Assembly (NCBI RefSeq): GCF_963678635.1 | Contig: NC_087062.1 | Span: 65,718,647 to 65,782,646 of the forward strand | Direction of reading: 5' to 3' | DNA from: Symsagittifera roscoffensis | Taxonomy: Eukaryota; Xenacoelomorpha; Acoela; Convolutidae | DNA: 64,000 bases | Shown here: positions 55,105 to 64,000 of the stretch, piece after piece | Layout: each line of letters opens with the position of its first letter | How positions within the stretch are numbered: the first letter of the stretch is position 1 | Program-made: the position numbers and the translations under genes | The notes under the pieces: model-generated | The model's input: the letters and a program-made list of their open reading frames with translations, nothing else | Told to the model about the DNA's origin: nothing | The model's database searches: none

Positions 55105-56680
55105 AAATATGGTAGACTATTGGTCCCGAGGATGTTTCTGTCGTGACCGTTTTCCCATAAGTGATATTTGTCAAAGAACTCAATTAAGAAAAATGAAATC
55201 ACTAGTTTATCTGTGAACTGTGATGTTAATAGAACGGCCTGTAAAACCAGACTATTGAAGGCTTGTCCCACCGCATAAGGTAAGAGTCTCTTAGCATCAA
55301 TTGGTGTACAGTTTTTTTGGAAAAACTTACTGGCCTGGCTGAATCCACTTGCTGAGGTTTCAAATAACTTGATTCTCTTTTCCAATGCCTGTATTCAGAA
55401 GCTTATTTAGTTCCTTTCCGTCGATGTCACAGATTGTGGTTACCTTTAATCGATCAAAAATTTCCTTTTTGCCAGATTCCGGCCATGCGTTGATTTTTCC
55501 ACTTCTATTTGAACGGTTTATAAGCACATCCGATCGATCCAAAGCCTAATTCATCTCTGTCTAACCTGCAATTAGACTATCCACAAATTTACTTTTTTAC
55601 GAGAAGACTTACAAAATTTGATGAAATCACCGCTCAGGTTACCTCATGCACAATTCAGTTTCTTGCCGAGCATTAAGGTAAAACGTGACATCAAGTTTCT
55701 AAAAGATACTAATTGGTTCAATATTTAGAGTTAGTTCTCTCTTGACATTAATTTTTTTTAAGTACAGAAGATCCAATACATTTGAAACTTTTTTCCATAT
55801 CCATTTGATCTTGATTGCGTTTTTCTCAATGAGTGCAACATTTAGAGCTTCCAAAGCAGGGAGCGTTTCAGACAGGAGTTTTCTTTGGATGTCACATTTC
55901 CTCTTGATATTAATTGAATATCTTTGATCCTTTCATCTTCTCACGGGTTGACGTCGCATCTCGCCATTTCGGCTAGGGCTCCTTAGAACTGTTCTACTGA
56001 ACATCTGTCACCCTGTTTTCGGTTTAACAGCTAAGGTTTCTCGAACAATTGTCTTTCTCACGAAAGCAGTTGCCTAATACTACCGAAACGCATTGGATGA
56101 AAACAACGGAAGAACAACAGAAGAAGTAAAGACTGGAAGAAAAAAAACGCAGTCAAACAGAAAAGATTCATCGACAAAGAAACATCTCAATTGAGACAAA
56201 GACAAAATGTTTTAATGGGACGAGAATTGAAGAAGTAGACAAGAAATTAAATTCAATATTAAACCTCGCACGGGGAAACACCTTCTTCGTTTCCCAGTGC
56301 GAGGTATAACATTGATTGCAATTTCTTGTCAGCTGTTTCAATTCTCGTCCCATTAAAACTTTTTGTCTCTGTCTCAATTGGGATGTTTTTTGTCATCGAA
56401 TCTTTTTTGTTTGACTGCGTTTTCTGTAGTCTTAAATTCTTTTGTTGTTCATCTTTGCCATCCCTAAACTTTTTGAGTATCAGAGGCTGTGGATAATGCC
56501 GTTCTTTCGGTTTTAGCAGATTATTGTTATCGATGTTTTTTTTCCGCAATCACCGCTAAATGAAAAAGGTCACTCCAGTCTTCCCAAGAAATAGGTGGGT
56601 CTACTGGGTGGTTTTGCCAAAACGGAGCGTCTTTCCTATCACCGGGGATCAAACATCGAAATGATGTTTTTCCACCAAAA
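55105..56680 (-). pseudogene. G2: degraded Ty3/gypsy gag and protease region, same family as G1
   Basis: On the minus strand a Gag start is visible at about 56650-56540 (FWQNHPVDPP, SWEDWSDLFHLAVIA). Next comes a Lys/Gln-rich frame (56549-56259) and Gag remnants at 55990-55860 whose residues (ALAEMARCDVNP, EDERIKDI) resemble G1. A block INAWPESGKKEIFDRLKV at 55542-55360 matches INAWSESG in G1 near the protease. RT is not found. Stops and shifts are frequent. The copy is disturbed by an inverted duplication. Confidence 0.55.
56100..56460. repeat. Long inverted duplication of a gag segment (hairpin)
   Basis: The left arm 56100-56279 and right arm 56289-56460 are near-complements over about 165 bp. 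Shared words include CGCAGTCAAACA, CAATTGAGACA, TTTTAATGGGACGAGAATTG, GACAAGAAATT and CCTCGCAC. Only about nine bases lie between the inner GGGAAAC and GTTTCCC. The right arm is in the orientation of G2 gag, so the left arm is the inverted copy. A transcript across it would form a long double-stranded RNA. Confidence 0.8.
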
Positions 56681-56724
56681 GCTATCCAGACACATTAGAA
56701 AGCAGACAAAAGTGTAAAAGCATT

Positions 56725-56747
56725 GCCCTGATACGAACAGTTTTGTT
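56725..56747 (+). repeat. Dispersed hairpin repeat, partial copy
   Basis: GCCCTGATACGAACAGTTTT matches 5192-5214 with one difference. The first half of the hairpin is missing. Confidence 0.5.
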
Positions 56748-56749
56748 GA

Positions 56750-59160
56750 CTATCTGGGATCTTTTCCACTCCCCATTGCCCACATTTGATATTCAGTTTT
56801 GAATAACTATTTCTACGCAGCCAACTATCCAACTGGCATGCACCGAAACCACCTTATGCTTTATTGTCATCTTGTATTGTTAATGTTTATGTTACTCCCT
56901 GATTGTCGCTAGAAGAGCGTTTGAATTAGTTCTGGCACTCAATTTTTTTATGGAGTTCTCGAGAAGTGGCGCGAAAAAATTCTATCTGGAATCTTCAAGT
57001 CTGCTTCTTTTATCTGTCATCGATACTTCTTTGTTGTTTTTTTGAAATCACATCATTGAATCTCATGGTAACTTGTCAAATGGTAATGTATCCATCAACA
57101 GTTGGACCATTTAAGTTGAAGATATATATTCTTCGGCGCCAATATATTCTAAATTTGTGAGGGGAGCGCGGGCCAAAAGATGCATTTTTTTTGGTAAAAA
57201 TTTTTCTAAACTTTGGCGCAAATTTTGGTCTTTTTTTTTCTTCAAAACTCTGCCTACAGGGCAGAAAAAATCGACATAATGCGGTCTCCAAACTTTTTCG
57301 GGTAAGCTCCTGATCAGTCGATAAGATTTTCGAAAATTGCTTCAAAGTCCGCCCCCTCCTCGAGAAAATACTAGATCTGCCCCTGATATCACATAAAATC
57401 GAGATTGGGCTGTATGGGCATATAAATGAGATTGTGCTATAAGAAGGCGTAATCTTCTTTGATACCCTTCAAAATGGGTCGATTTCAGAAACCTTATTTT
57501 AATCTACGGAACTCATTTGGAATTTAAGTATGAGTTTCTCTCTCAGATAATATGTTTTGGCATAGTCTGAGAAAGAGAGAGATGCAATGTAATTCAAATA
57601 AGACAAGACTGCTTGTATCAGGGCGAAGCCCTGAATGTTCCGACTGCGTTTTTTTCTGTAATTTGAAATTTTTTCGATGAAAATCATCACCCCACACGCC
57701 ATATAAAGTACAAAACAATAGATTTCGCACCTTTTAACAAATCAATTATGGCAAATAAGTTTTTTTCAATCAATTTGAAACGATTTCTAAGACAGATTAA
57801 ATCTCCGCTTACGCGTTAAGAGCGCGAAATATATCGCACGTGAATTGGCCCAAAATGGCCAAAATGGCAATCTTTAAACCCCCATAACCTACGAAAAATG
57901 ATCACAGATGAAATATCTTTTCAAATTTAAGTTCAGAACAACAATATTTTTTGAATGATAAATAAAAAATTCCGCCAAAAATGGTTAGTTAAAAAGTCGA
58001 ACTTTGGCTGAAAAATAAACCACCCCGAGCATAAATATTCCGTTACTTTCCTTACAAAAGTCGTTATAGTAAGTAATTATAATCAGTTTGCAAAATAACT
58101 AGTGGATAGTTCGACACCAAGATAGACAAGGAATCTGTTTATTGGCCGGTCAATTTGAGGATCCAACCCTATAATTAGAGCTGATACTCATTTAAACCAA
58201 GTTTTTACATACATCATTTTCCCTCGTAGAGTCTCGTGCACATTTTTGCTATCCGCACAAGAGCTAATTATTCTTTGCTACCATAAATTTTGAAAAAAAA
58301 CTGCGAGGCCAAACTAAGCATTTTGTGAATTGTAAGCGGATTCCGCAACAAGAACGCTCCCTTTGTCTTCTTTTGTTTTTTCATTTTCTTTGATCGTTCC
58401 GACAAAATTTTAACATGTTTAGAGGCTTGTCTCTGGAATGAAGTGTTTTTACAACGTGGTTAGTTTTGCGAAAGGTTAGATTTTTGATTTCGGATAACAA
58501 CTATTCATTTGCATCAAGCTCGGGTTTTTTAGTAATCAGACTGCTGATATGAGTGCAAGTTTTCTTGTCTAGTTATACAAATTGTTCTGAATTTGAAAAC
58601 AAAACTTTATATTTTATCATGCTTGTCTCATAGTTATTCAGAGGCTGAACTGTCTAATTGAGACAATCAAGACTAATTAAGACCTTGGTTTTAATTAACA
58701 ACATCAGTTTTGGCTTACTCAAAATAATTTTTTTAAAGCTTTTAAGGCGATCCATACTAATGTTGAAAAGAACGGTCGCATGAAAAATAAAACCTTGGTC
58801 AAATGTTTTCAGAAAGCGCCCGAAACAGGTCATTTGCGACCTGTTCTGCTTCAAAAAATTCGAATGCAGCACAAAAATATGTGTCAAAAAAGGAGGAGGG
58901 AGAGGTCAAAAAATCAGGGAGAGACCAGAAAATCAATTTGAGCCAACTATTACGCTAGCAATACTATTTACGTCGGACAAAACGCTTGCTAGGAATAAAG
59001 GGTCCTTTCTACTTTCTATCTTAGAAAGTAAATCTAAAATTCGCTGAGAAATATTTTATTAAAAAAGAAGTTAGTATGAATTTACAGCAAGTTGCCTTTT
59101 GACTCAATATTTATTTTTTACGGTGAGATTGGAGATATTTTTCTCTGAGATTGAATATTA
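56750..59160. other. Intergenic sequence, mostly unrecognised
   Basis: No supported gene. A hairpin repeat copy is at 57605-57648. Open minus-strand frames at 57345-57076, 57702-57499 and 58887-58654 have no domain features or partner exons. Confidence 0.4.
57605..57648 (-). repeat. Dispersed hairpin repeat, copy 2
   Basis: The reverse complement reads CGCAGTCGGAACATTCAGGG, TTCG, CCCTGATACAAGCAGT, matching 5172-5214. The stem-loop is perfect (57618-57634). Confidence 0.55.
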
Positions 59161-59248
59161 TTTTAGAGAAGGGTTGGGGTGGTTGAGGAGAGTGGTGGTG
59201 GTGGTAGAAGAGAAGTTGTTGGAATGAATTCCCGTAGTTTTGAGCTTC

Positions 59249-59256
59249 TATTTATA
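59249..59256 (-). promoter_or_regulatory. TATA box with upstream TACGA-motif cluster (59285-59435)
   Basis: On the minus strand GAGTATAAATAGAAG is a good TATA context. About 30 bp downstream begins a pyrimidine-rich stretch (CAACAACTTCTCTTCTACCA) like a transcript leader. Upstream (59285-59435) about ten TACGAA/TACGAG words are spaced irregularly. No long ORF follows, and an AATAAA is met about 150 bp downstream. It may be the U3-R part of an LTR on the 3' side of the env locus, or the promoter of an unseen gene. Confidence 0.45.
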
Positions 59257-59667
59257 CTCAATTGGGGAAATCACGCCACTTTTCGTATCAAATGAGAAGT
59301 TTCTTTTAACTTCGTATTCTTTATTCGTACATTCGTATTTTACGAGAAGAAGGTTTCGTATGCTCGTACTTTACGAGAGGAATCGTTATTATTCGTATTG
59401 AATGAGAATAGTCGTTTCAATTCTCAATGCTTAAAACGTTATACGAATTATTCCAATAGCATTTCCCTTCCTTTTGCAAGGGAATAAAAACATATTTCTT
59501 TTGGCGGTGGCGGCGGCGTCACATTTTGTGAATGCAATAAAATAATTCATGTTTCTGTTTCTATTTGAAATCAGAACATATCCATCCTCCTATTTGGAGA
59601 GGAAAAAAACTAAAACTTTCATTTTTATTACTTCCACTTGAATAGTGGGGTAATTGTTGATCGATCG

Positions 59668-59791
59668 AAGCTTTTTCTTTCAATCTCATAAAGTTTTGTT
59701 GGTATTACGGGTAGCAGATGTTTTTGAACAAAAGCTTTTTCTTTCAATCTCATAAAGTTGGTTAGTAGTTTATTGGTATTACAGGTAGCAG
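59668..59791. repeat. ~64-bp imperfect direct duplication
   Basis: AAGCTTTTTCTTTCAATCTC with GGTATTAC(G/A)GGTAGCAGAT occurs at 59668-59719 and at 59732-59791. Confidence 0.75.
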
Positions 59792-60170
59792 ATAATTTTA
59801 ATCAACTGATACTTTGAGTCAGGCTTGAATAAATATAAATACATCAGTTACATTTATAAATCAAAATAGAGTTTACACAACCAAGGGATTTAACTATAAA
59901 ATTAAATACATCAAAATTATCCGTTTCTCAAAAGTTTGAAGGTTAGTTTTATCCCTTAAACATTCTTTTTCCGAAGTCTCCTTTTCTTCCTGAAGTATGT
60001 GAAGTCTGTCCAAACGCGTAATCAGGGGAGGACTGGTTTATACAAAGGGGGTATTTTTTTGTGTTTTTTGTTTTTTTATAAAAGTCAAAATTGTTGAAAG
60101 GAAATTTATAGCTATACTACATAGCTATATAAAGCGAAAGAATAAATGTTTAAATACAAGGATAAATTTC

Positions 60171-60367
60171 TTACAATTTTCCTTCCAACCGGGCTATAAG
60201 TTGTTGATTTTTTGTTTTTAAATTGTGGATATGCTTTTTCAGCTCCCGGATTTGGTGCGTTTCATGTATATGACTGAGCTGAATTTGCTCAGTATAGTCA
60301 TCTAACTGGGGGTTTGTAATTTTGCTGTCAGATATTTTGCTGGGACATAGATTTTTTGATATTCAAG
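60171..60367 (-). other. Open frame with leucine-zipper-like coiled coil, no own start
   Basis: A frame without an in-frame ATG stays open from about 60367 to the TAA at 60173-60171, overlapping the end of the accessory ORF in another frame. Its last part reads HQIRELKKHIHNLKTKNQQL and then IARLEGKL. Leu recurs every seven residues three times, a strong coiled-coil pattern. A possible acceptor (CCCCCAG) ends at 60306, after which the frame is in phase 0, the same phase as the donor at 63197. It may be an alternative last exon or the remains of a longer accessory protein. Confidence 0.4.
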
Positions 60368-60949
60368 AAGGGAATTATTTATGGAATACATTTTTTTTAT
60401 AGGGTGATAGGCTTCTAATTTAAAACGATTGATTAATGGATTCAAAGCATATTTGAGATCCATATCGAAGCCAGGATTGCTTTTAGAAATAATGTATCGT
60501 TCCCTTTCTAACTGAATATGTAATTTAGTGTTTAATTCAGTGGGGTGCAAGGGCTGTTGCCTAATGGTCATTGGACAATGAGAAGTTGATACCGGCGTAT
60601 TTGCCGTTAGTATCTTATATGGTCTTACAATCTGGGTCCGTTTTTTAATTTTAGAATTCGAGGGAACCAGGGGTATTTTAAAATCAGGGGGTGAAATTTT
60701 TAGGGGTGGTGGCTGTGATGCTGTAGTTATCGGGACAGCTGAACTGGTTTGAAGTAGTGGCTCAACGAAGGATCGTGTTGATGTCGGCTTTGCAGTGGGT
60801 GTTGTAGTATTAGAAACAGTTGGTTGTTGAGTGAGTGCTGAAATCTGCGAGTCCAGTGGATCGGTTGGTGGCAGAAGTGAGAGGAGATCCTCGAAATCTC
60901 TCAAGTCGTCATCAAGTGTTGCGTCCATAGTTGAATCAGTTGGTATATC
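60302..60949 (-). CDS. Post-env accessory ORF, predicted second exon of a spliced gene
   Basis: The frame with its own ATG at 60928 is 208 aa. It is open seven codons further up to an acceptor (ACTGTTCTAG) ending at 60950. The N-terminal part is acidic and leucine-rich (DDDLRDFEDLLSLLPPTDPL), like an acidic activation domain. A Ser/Thr/Pro-rich middle follows, then a KIKKRTQIVRPYK basic patch, and an ordered C-terminal part (LHIQLERERYIISK, LNPLINRF, YVPAKYL). The donor AAA/GTGAGT at 63197, after codon 28 of env, is in the same phase, which predicts a protein of about 243 aa sharing its first 28 residues (63281-63198) with Env. The ORF lies 20 bp after the env stop, as the accessory ORFs do in B and C, but sequence similarity to those is weak. 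I recognise no family; a regulator is suggested only by composition. Confidence 0.65.
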   Translation of the reverse strand, partial: DIPTDSTMDATLDDDLRDFEDLLSLLPPTDPLDSQISALTQQPTVSNTTTPTAKPTSTRSFVEPLLQTSSAVPITTASQPPPLKISPPDFKIPLVPSNSKIKKRTQIVRPYKILTANTPVSTSHCPMTIRQQPLHPTELNTKLHIQLERERYIISKSNPGFDMDLKYALNPLINRFKLEAYHPIKKMYSINNSLLEYQKIYVPAKYLTAKLQTPS

Positions 60950-63197
60950 CTAGAACAGTAGAATTTTTTTATTAGACTGGGTTTGTTGGGTGATCCAAGT
61001 TTTGAGTTCTTCTCTCAAAACTTGTTAATTGGATTTGAGGATACATGCGATCCTGGTTTATTTTATCAATTTCCTCTAAAAGAGGGGCTTGTATTTTCTG
61101 ATCACAATCTTGTTCTATTTTTTCAGTTTGCTCATCTTGAGTGAAAATTGAGGTCACTATGGAAGTGAAAAGTATATTATATGAAGCGGCAAGCACTACT
61201 TTGCCAAAGTGTAGTGAGCGGCCGGTGATTTTGTGAATATGCATAGCCTTTATTATGAATACTAGGCAATCTAGTATGAATTTCACAAATAGAAAAGATG
61301 CGAAGACTATTCCGCATTTTTCTAAATAGTATTGTACTTTTCCGAATATACGGGTGTATTCGTTTTTCCAAAAGTTTGGAGAGATGAGATAGTCCAAATA
61401 GATTGTTTGGGAAGAGCCTAGTGGGCTGCATGAGTCCTTGAAAAGAATTTTTTTAGCATTTAGAAAGGACCTGGATACTTTTTGCAGTATTCCTTTCATC
61501 TCTGAATTATCGGAAATCATATTCCAGAATTGTTGCATTTGAGCATAAGTGTAGTTTGAAGCGCCTTGGCTAGAGGCTAAAGAATGCTTAATCCCTTGAA
61601 TTATCTCTTTTGGTTCAAAGAGATATGGTCCTGTAACCCTTGTAATTTGAGGGGTTAATTCAATCCAGGACTTATCATCATCAACATCTAGTTGAAAGAG
61701 ATTTGAATGTTTGTCGGAGCAGTCTTGTAGATCTGCCGACTGAAAAATTTGTCGCGTAATTGGATCGACAAATCGAATGTTTTCCTTATACATAATGGGA
61801 ATGCGATTATAGCATTTATCCATTAATTGCAAAGGTGAATAAAATTTCGGACAATGGTAGAGCCAGGCAACATTGCTATTGGTCTCTAAGAACATAGAGC
61901 GGTTTTTGGTTAGAATATAGCCAGCCAAACGGGGGCTTTCAAGTGAAAGCATTAAAGTATTTAATATTGAGGAGCGTTCTAGCTCACATTGACTTTGCAG
62001 AAGGGCTAACTCGGCCGTTCTGAGCATGTAGAAGCTATAAAAAAGAATATAGTCCAATTTGGTACCTATATGAGCTTCGTAGTCAGTTTGATGACTTGAA
62101 AATTGGAGTGGCGGCGAATCATCACTTAATGTGGGAAAAGTAGAATTTGGTTGGCCGGCATTATGAATAGTTCCCATTTCTGGGGTTGGTTTAACTTGGA
62201 TTCCAGTATCCATATTGAAACCGTCAGTGTATGCAATAAAAAGTGAATCATATGAAGTTGGATACACTATTCTGGGATGACCACAAAGAGATTGCGGTTT
62301 ATTCATCACCTGTAGCATAAATTTTTGAGAATCCCTTGTATGGGTAGAATGAATAGACGGGCTAGAATCGCCTTTAATTATATAGTATGGTTCTTCGTTT
62401 TGAATCATTTTAGCCGGAAATCTGTTTAAAACAGTGAAAATGCAATTGTTGGGTTCTTCCCAAGTATAAGCAAAAGCGTCTAAGGATGTTGTTTCACATC
62501 CATTTGTAGACACTGGACAGGGCAAAGGAATGTTTTGCCAATTATTGACTGTTCCATCTTTGAGGTTAACAGTCAGAGTTACATTTTGCATGTAAGTTTC
62601 AAAAGTGTCCAATTTAATCCAAGAACGGCCATCACATTCGTTATGATTTTTGCCGTCAACTTTGCCAGCATGGGCATTAGTTACTGTTTTAACATTAAAT
62701 TTGAAAGGAATATTTCCAATACTAGCATAGCCTAGGTTAAGATAGCCTCTGTCGGCGGCCGATTTACATTGATCGGCAGATAAATGGAGATCAGTAGTGA
62801 TCATATTTTGTCGAGCGTCGATACCACTCGAATCAAAAGAATCGCAGAACCAACGCATTGATTGGTGTTTGATTCGACACATTGTCGCATTTACTTTTGT
62901 GCGATAATGTCTCTGATATAGAGTAACATAAGCATGGGCTACTTTAATATTTTCTGGTTGGACTTTGCAAGGTGCTACTTTATTTAGAGAGAACATTTTA
63001 TTAGAAGTCATTAGTTGACAATCATAATGAGCAACCCGAAGATTATTTGCATTATTTGCATATAATTGTTCTTTCGGATCAAATGCTGAGGTTTGATTCG
63101 AAAGTATTATTAGAGTTAAAAGACCAACCAAATAAATTTTTTGCAAATTTATTTTTTGGTGGTGAATGATAGCAAAAGAATTTTTAAAAGTACTCAC
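60950..63197 (-). other. Predicted alternatively spliced intron containing most of env
   Basis: The donor is AAAGTGAGTA (GT at 63197-63196) and the acceptor ACTGTTCTAG (AG at 60951-60950), 2248 nt apart, both phase 0. Unspliced RNA would give Env and spliced RNA the accessory product, the logic of complex retroviruses. This is predicted from consensus sites only. Confidence 0.5.
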
Positions 63198-63281
63198 TTT
63201 AAGCATTTCCTCGAGAGTGGTTAGAACAGGATCTTGGTCCATTAGTTCACCTTCCTCTATTTCACTATTTGGATTTGTCAT
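60972..63281 (-). CDS. env: Intact envelope-like glycoprotein gene (769 aa)
   Basis: A full-length frame has no stop. Residues 1-48 are polar and acidic, then a signal or anchor helix (IYLVGLLTLIIL, 50-61) ends near TSA. The ectodomain (about 67-655) has many Cys and NxS/T sites. Its conserved blocks are AHYDC (84-88), CELER (432-436), AGYILTKNRSMFLE (453-466), CYNRIPIMYKENIRFVD (490-506) and ELTP (541-544). The same blocks occur in order in the broken env of B and C. A membrane anchor lies at about 656-677, followed by a 92-residue tail. From memory the block pattern recalls the glycoproteins of some arthropod negative-strand viruses (chuvirid type) that also turn up in LTR elements; I could not test this. 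No gag, pol or A/B/C LTR is adjacent, so it is either the remnant of an element or a captured host gene. Confidence 0.8.
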   Translation of the reverse strand: MTNPNSEIEEGELMDQDPVLTTLEEMLKVSTFKNSFAIIHHQKINLQKIYLVGLLTLIILSNQTSAFDPKEQLYANNANNLRVAHYDCQLMTSNKMFSLNKVAPCKVQPENIKVAHAYVTLYQRHYRTKVNATMCRIKHQSMRWFCDSFDSSGIDARQNMITTDLHLSADQCKSAADRGYLNLGYASIGNIPFKFNVKTVTNAHAGKVDGKNHNECDGRSWIKLDTFETYMQNVTLTVNLKDGTVNNWQNIPLPCPVSTNGCETTSLDAFAYTWEEPNNCIFTVLNRFPAKMIQNEEPYYIIKGDSSPSIHSTHTRDSQKFMLQVMNKPQSLCGHPRIVYPTSYDSLFIAYTDGFNMDTGIQVKPTPEMGTIHNAGQPNSTFPTLSDDSPPLQFSSHQTDYEAHIGTKLDYILFYSFYMLRTAELALLQSQCELERSSILNTLMLSLESPRLAGYILTKNRSMFLETNSNVAWLYHCPKFYSPLQLMDKCYNRIPIMYKENIRFVDPITRQIFQSADLQDCSDKHSNLFQLDVDDDKSWIELTPQITRVTGPYLFEPKEIIQGIKHSLASSQGASNYTYAQMQQFWNMISDNSEMKGILQKVSRSFLNAKKILFKDSCSPLGSSQTIYLDYLISPNFWKNEYTRIFGKVQYYLEKCGIVFASFLFVKFILDCLVFIIKAMHIHKITGRSLHFGKVVLAASYNILFTSIVTSIFTQDEQTEKIEQDCDQKIQAPLLEEIDKINQDRMYPQIQLTSFERRTQNLDHPTNPV

Positions 63282-63797
63282 TTTGTGGATTTTTGTGATG
63301 GGAAATCTGAGTTAGATTTCAATTTTTGTTGAGAAATTCAGCAGATTTTATTTTTTGGAGAGAGAGAGGAGGATTTGAATGAAAGATGTGGAATTGAGCA
63401 AGAATGAAAACAACTGTATATCAGTTAGTTTTTAAAGGCTGTTTTTGCTTTTTTGCAAATCTAAGCTCTGATTGGCCGTTGTTATTCGGCGTCTTTCGGA
63501 AGTGACTCTTTTTAAGTCGTAATTCATTCGCCATTCGTTTTGTGGTTTTTCCACTCTGGCTTAATGTCGTGGTTTTTCCACTTAGTTTTGATTTGTTGAG
63601 ATCTAGCAGTGGAATGATAATCATTCGTTTATGCTGATGTTAATTTTAACAACTGCATTCCCCTTCCTTATTGGAGGAGGAAAATGAAATAAAACATCTC
63701 TTCATAAAAGAGGACTAAAAGCAACATCATTTGTGTGCTTTCCGTTTAAACTTCATCTGTTATCTCAGTATTTTAAAAAATTTTTGCTTTCTGAAAA
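63282..63797. promoter_or_regulatory. Bidirectional upstream region between env and the next gene
   Basis: On the minus strand GATATACAG (about 63420) and a CT-rich leader precede the env ATG. On the plus strand CATAAAAGAGG (about 63702) lies about 95 bp before the ATG at 63798. A repeated GTGGTTTTTCCAC-type palindrome is found at 63540-63553 and 63570-63582. The region could be a diverged LTR or a host divergent promoter. It does not resemble the A/B/C LTRs. Confidence 0.4.
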
Positions 63798-64000
63798 ATG
63801 AGTTATATCGAGCCTGAAGACAATCTGGTGGACTTCCCCGAGAAGTTTTTGAACTTGCGGGATGAGCTAGATTTCACACACGAAGCCTTGCTGGAGGACA
63901 AGGAAGTTGAGAGAAGGGTCGAAATCTACGACGGTTTAGTCGAAAAGGGTGCAAATCTGACGCCCATGGAATTCATGATATTCATGGACCGGAGTTACAT
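63798..64000 (+). CDS. Start of an unknown gene, runs off the window
   Basis: The ATG at 63798 opens a frame of 67 codons that is still open at the window end. It begins MSYIEPEDNLVDFPEKF and is acidic, probably helical and rich in Glu/Asp/Leu, with balanced codon use and higher GC content than the transposon genes. It has no recognisable domain so far. It is oriented away from env, with about 516 bp between the two start codons. Confidence 0.55.
   Translation, partial: MSYIEPEDNLVDFPEKFLNLRDELDFTHEALLEDKEVERRVEIYDGLVEKGANLTPMEFMIFMDRSY

Noticed and set aside
57076..57345. 89-residue Lys/Phe-rich minus-strand frame
   Set aside because: It lacks family features and the composition is that of AT-rich noncoding DNA.
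58654..58887. 77-residue minus-strand frame
   Set aside because: No domain, no partner exons and no promoter nearby.

Overview
This is eukaryotic, almost certainly invertebrate-animal, nuclear DNA. It is AT-rich, has GT-AG introns, carries a eukaryote-type tRNA-Arg gene with an internal promoter and a T-run terminator, and holds a few host membrane-protein exons in a landscape dominated by LTR retroelements. I cannot name the species. Env-bearing Ty3/gypsy elements of this kind are known in several invertebrate lineages (tunicates, nematodes, arthropods), so this points to no particular clade.

Layout. (1) 1-3666: element A, an internally deleted LTR element reduced to LTR, leader, 3' noncoding region and LTR. 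(2) 3667-7193: host sequence with palindromic repeats, a C-rich tract and a two-exon four-TM membrane-protein gene on the minus strand (7027-5898). (3) 7198-26046: element B, a full-length 18.8-kb Ty3/gypsy-like element on the plus strand, with 410-bp LTRs and a 4-bp ATTA target duplication. It runs gag, protease-RT-RNase H-integrase, two small membrane ORFs, a proline-rich region, an envelope-like glycoprotein and a long accessory ORF. It is broken by stops and frameshifts. (4) 26051-27302: host sequence with a claudin-like first exon and a short LTR of another family. (5) 27330-42841: element C, a related copy on the minus strand, lacking its 3' LTR and carrying several deletions. (6) 42842-44250: tRNA-Arg, a hAT-like MITE with a perfect 8-bp target duplication, and GAGCGGTTT arrays. 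(7) 45000-59200: decayed DNA with two degraded Ty3/gypsy copies of a second family (G1, G2), a degenerate ~85-bp satellite (about 50.2-53.0 kb), a solo LTR of the A/B/C family and a long inverted duplication. (8) 60171-63281: an intact 769-aa envelope-like gene with no gag or pol beside it, followed by an accessory ORF that appears to share its first 28 codons with env through alternative splicing. (9) 63798-64000: start of a divergently oriented unknown gene.

The most interesting theme is an env-plus-accessory module seen three times. In B and C, env is followed by an ORF placed just behind a clear splice acceptor, and in B an 84-bp intron joins it to a lysine-rich tail. In the third locus env is intact, and a strong donor (63197) and acceptor (60950) are in the same phase, so a complex-retrovirus-like spliced accessory product is predicted. 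The LTRs also carry a palindrome whose two arms have changed together between copies. That covariation is good evidence for a conserved hairpin or dimeric binding site.
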